Assembly: GCA_012295275.1 (NCBI GenBank)
Contig: CM022677.1
Location: 27,496,379-27,516,378, forward strand
DNA: 20,000 nt
Direction: 5' to 3'
From: Chrysomallon squamiferum
Taxonomy: Eukaryota; Mollusca; Gastropoda; Neomphalida; Peltospiridae
Shown here: piece by piece, positions 1 to 20,000 of the stretch
Layout of the letters: every line of letters starts with the position of its first letter
Position numbering within the stretch: position 1 is the stretch's first letter
Notes under the pieces: generated by a model
The model's database searches: none
What the model saw: the letters and a program-made list of their open reading frames with translations, nothing else
What the model was told of the DNA's origin: nothing
Translations under genes and position numbers: made by a program

Positions 1-430
1 TAACTTGTGTGGACACAATCAATCTAAAAATAAAAGAAAAACTCCCCAAATGCAGTCTGAGATTAAAAATAAAACAAAATAAAAGTATAACTTGTGTGGG
101 GAAAAAGCAATTTATAATTAGAGAAAAGAAAAGAATAAATAAAAGTATAACTTGTATGGAGAAAATGTAATCTACAATTAGAGAAAAACTCCTCAAATAC
201 AATCTGGAAAAAAAAAAAAAAGAAAGCAAAGAAAAATGAAAATGAATCTATTCTAAGAGAAAAAAGAATTAAAAAGGTATATCTTGTGTGGAGAAAGTGG
301 AATTCACAGTCAAAGGAAAAAAGTAAAAGTATAACAAGTGTGTGGTAAAATTGGAATATACAGCAGATGCGAAGAATAAATTAAAGTAAAAAACAAAAAT
401 GTAATGCATACCCATTCACAACAGAAACTC
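1..430 (-). repeat. Decayed tandem repeat in the intron after exon 20
   Basis: AT-rich irregular units on the plus strand share AAAGTATAACTTGTGTGG followed by GAGAAA, with starts near 83, 143, 278 and 329 and a first partial unit at 1. The unit resembles the exon 20 donor region at 560-600 (TTACCTGTGTATCAGTGAAAA). No coding potential or exon was seen. This is the start of an intron that leaves the window. Confidence 0.6.
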
Positions 431-459
431 AAACACACACACACATACACACAAACACA

Positions 460-514
<55 letters not shown>

Positions 515-540
515 ACGCACAGAGAGACACACATACACAC
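431..540. repeat. (CA)n microsatellite with variants
   Basis: About 110 bp of CA dinucleotides with a few interruptions (CATA, CAAA, CTCA, CAGA), 31 bp from the exon 20 donor. In gene sense it is a GT/UG tract near a 5' splice site. Confidence 0.95.
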
Positions 541-571
541 AGAGTATATATATGTATATCTCTAAAATTAC

Positions 572-19671
<19,100 letters not shown>

Positions 19672-20000
19672 CTAGTAAACAGTAAATAAATACATCATTT
19701 AATAATGGACAGTTGGAAAGAAAGAAAGAAAAAAACAAAAGCATAGATTCAAAAAAAAAAAAAAAAAAAAAAAAAAAATAAAATAAATAAAAATAAAATA
19801 CAAGGTTTAGTGAGAAAACGTTTCTAAAAAAAAAAAGTAAGAAAGAAAATATTTAGATTAATTGATGATAAACAGTTAAATAATACATGCTATTCAATAA
19901 TCAATTAAACGAAAACAATAATGTCCCTGATTTAAAAATAAATGTATATATATATATATATATACACACAAAATTTTAAAAATTAAAAAAATTATAAACA
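19672..20000 (-). other. Upstream intron, partial: A-rich, (TA)n
   Basis: Intron preceding exon 1, entering from outside the window. It has an A run of about 28 at 19751-19778, AAATA-type sequence to about 19800 and (TA)n at about 19945-19964. No exon could be read on either strand. Confidence 0.7.

Overview
The window is an internal piece of one animal gene, read entirely on the minus strand. It encodes an axonemal dynein heavy chain, best matched to the DNAH6 (single-headed inner-arm dynein) subfamily. Twenty exons between 19671 and 572 join in frame, all with GT-AG introns, into 3465 nt = 1155 codons without a stop. This is a little over a quarter of a usual DNAH6 of about 4,100-4,200 residues. 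The gene enters from above 20000 (tail, most of the linker) and leaves below 1 (rest of AAA4, stalk, microtubule-binding domain, AAA5, AAA6, C-terminus). No second gene, RNA gene or promoter was found.

Layout from high to low coordinate (gene sense): end of linker and start of AAA1 (19671-18600); AAA1 with Walker A, Walker B, sensor and post-AAA1 helices (18092-15095); AAA2 with Walker A, Walker B and the SPATVSR end motif (14402-11190); spacer and AAA3 (10632-4830), whose P-loop is split by an intron; linker to AAA4 (3093-2328); AAA4 Walker A and Walker B start (1384-572). Exons are GC-richer and free of simple repeats. Introns (467-2374 bp) are AT-rich and almost wholly tandem repeat: (CT)n/(GA)n, (CA)n, (GACA/GATA)n, (AAT)n, (GTA)n, (AAAT)n and several minisatellites.

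A ciliated metazoan with repeat-loaded introns is indicated. The repeat style suggests an invertebrate, perhaps a mollusc or another lophotrochozoan, but that is a weak inference.

The most unusual pattern is that many intronic arrays look like copies of the exon/intron junction next to them. The clearest cases are the exon 6 acceptor (30 of 30 bases repeated 475 bp away), the exon 4 donor (three decayed copies of the exon end plus donor), the exon 5 donor (52-bp array whose next period lands on the real junction), the exon 16 donor (34-bp minisatellite ending on the junction), the exon 14 acceptor/branch-point region (about 55-60 units carrying TACTAAC or CACTAAC in sense) and the exon 13 donor (array of GTGAGTCA-like units). 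These introns may have grown by tandem amplification of their own splice sites, leaving many decoy splice signals. Exons are numbered 1-20 within the window, in gene order.
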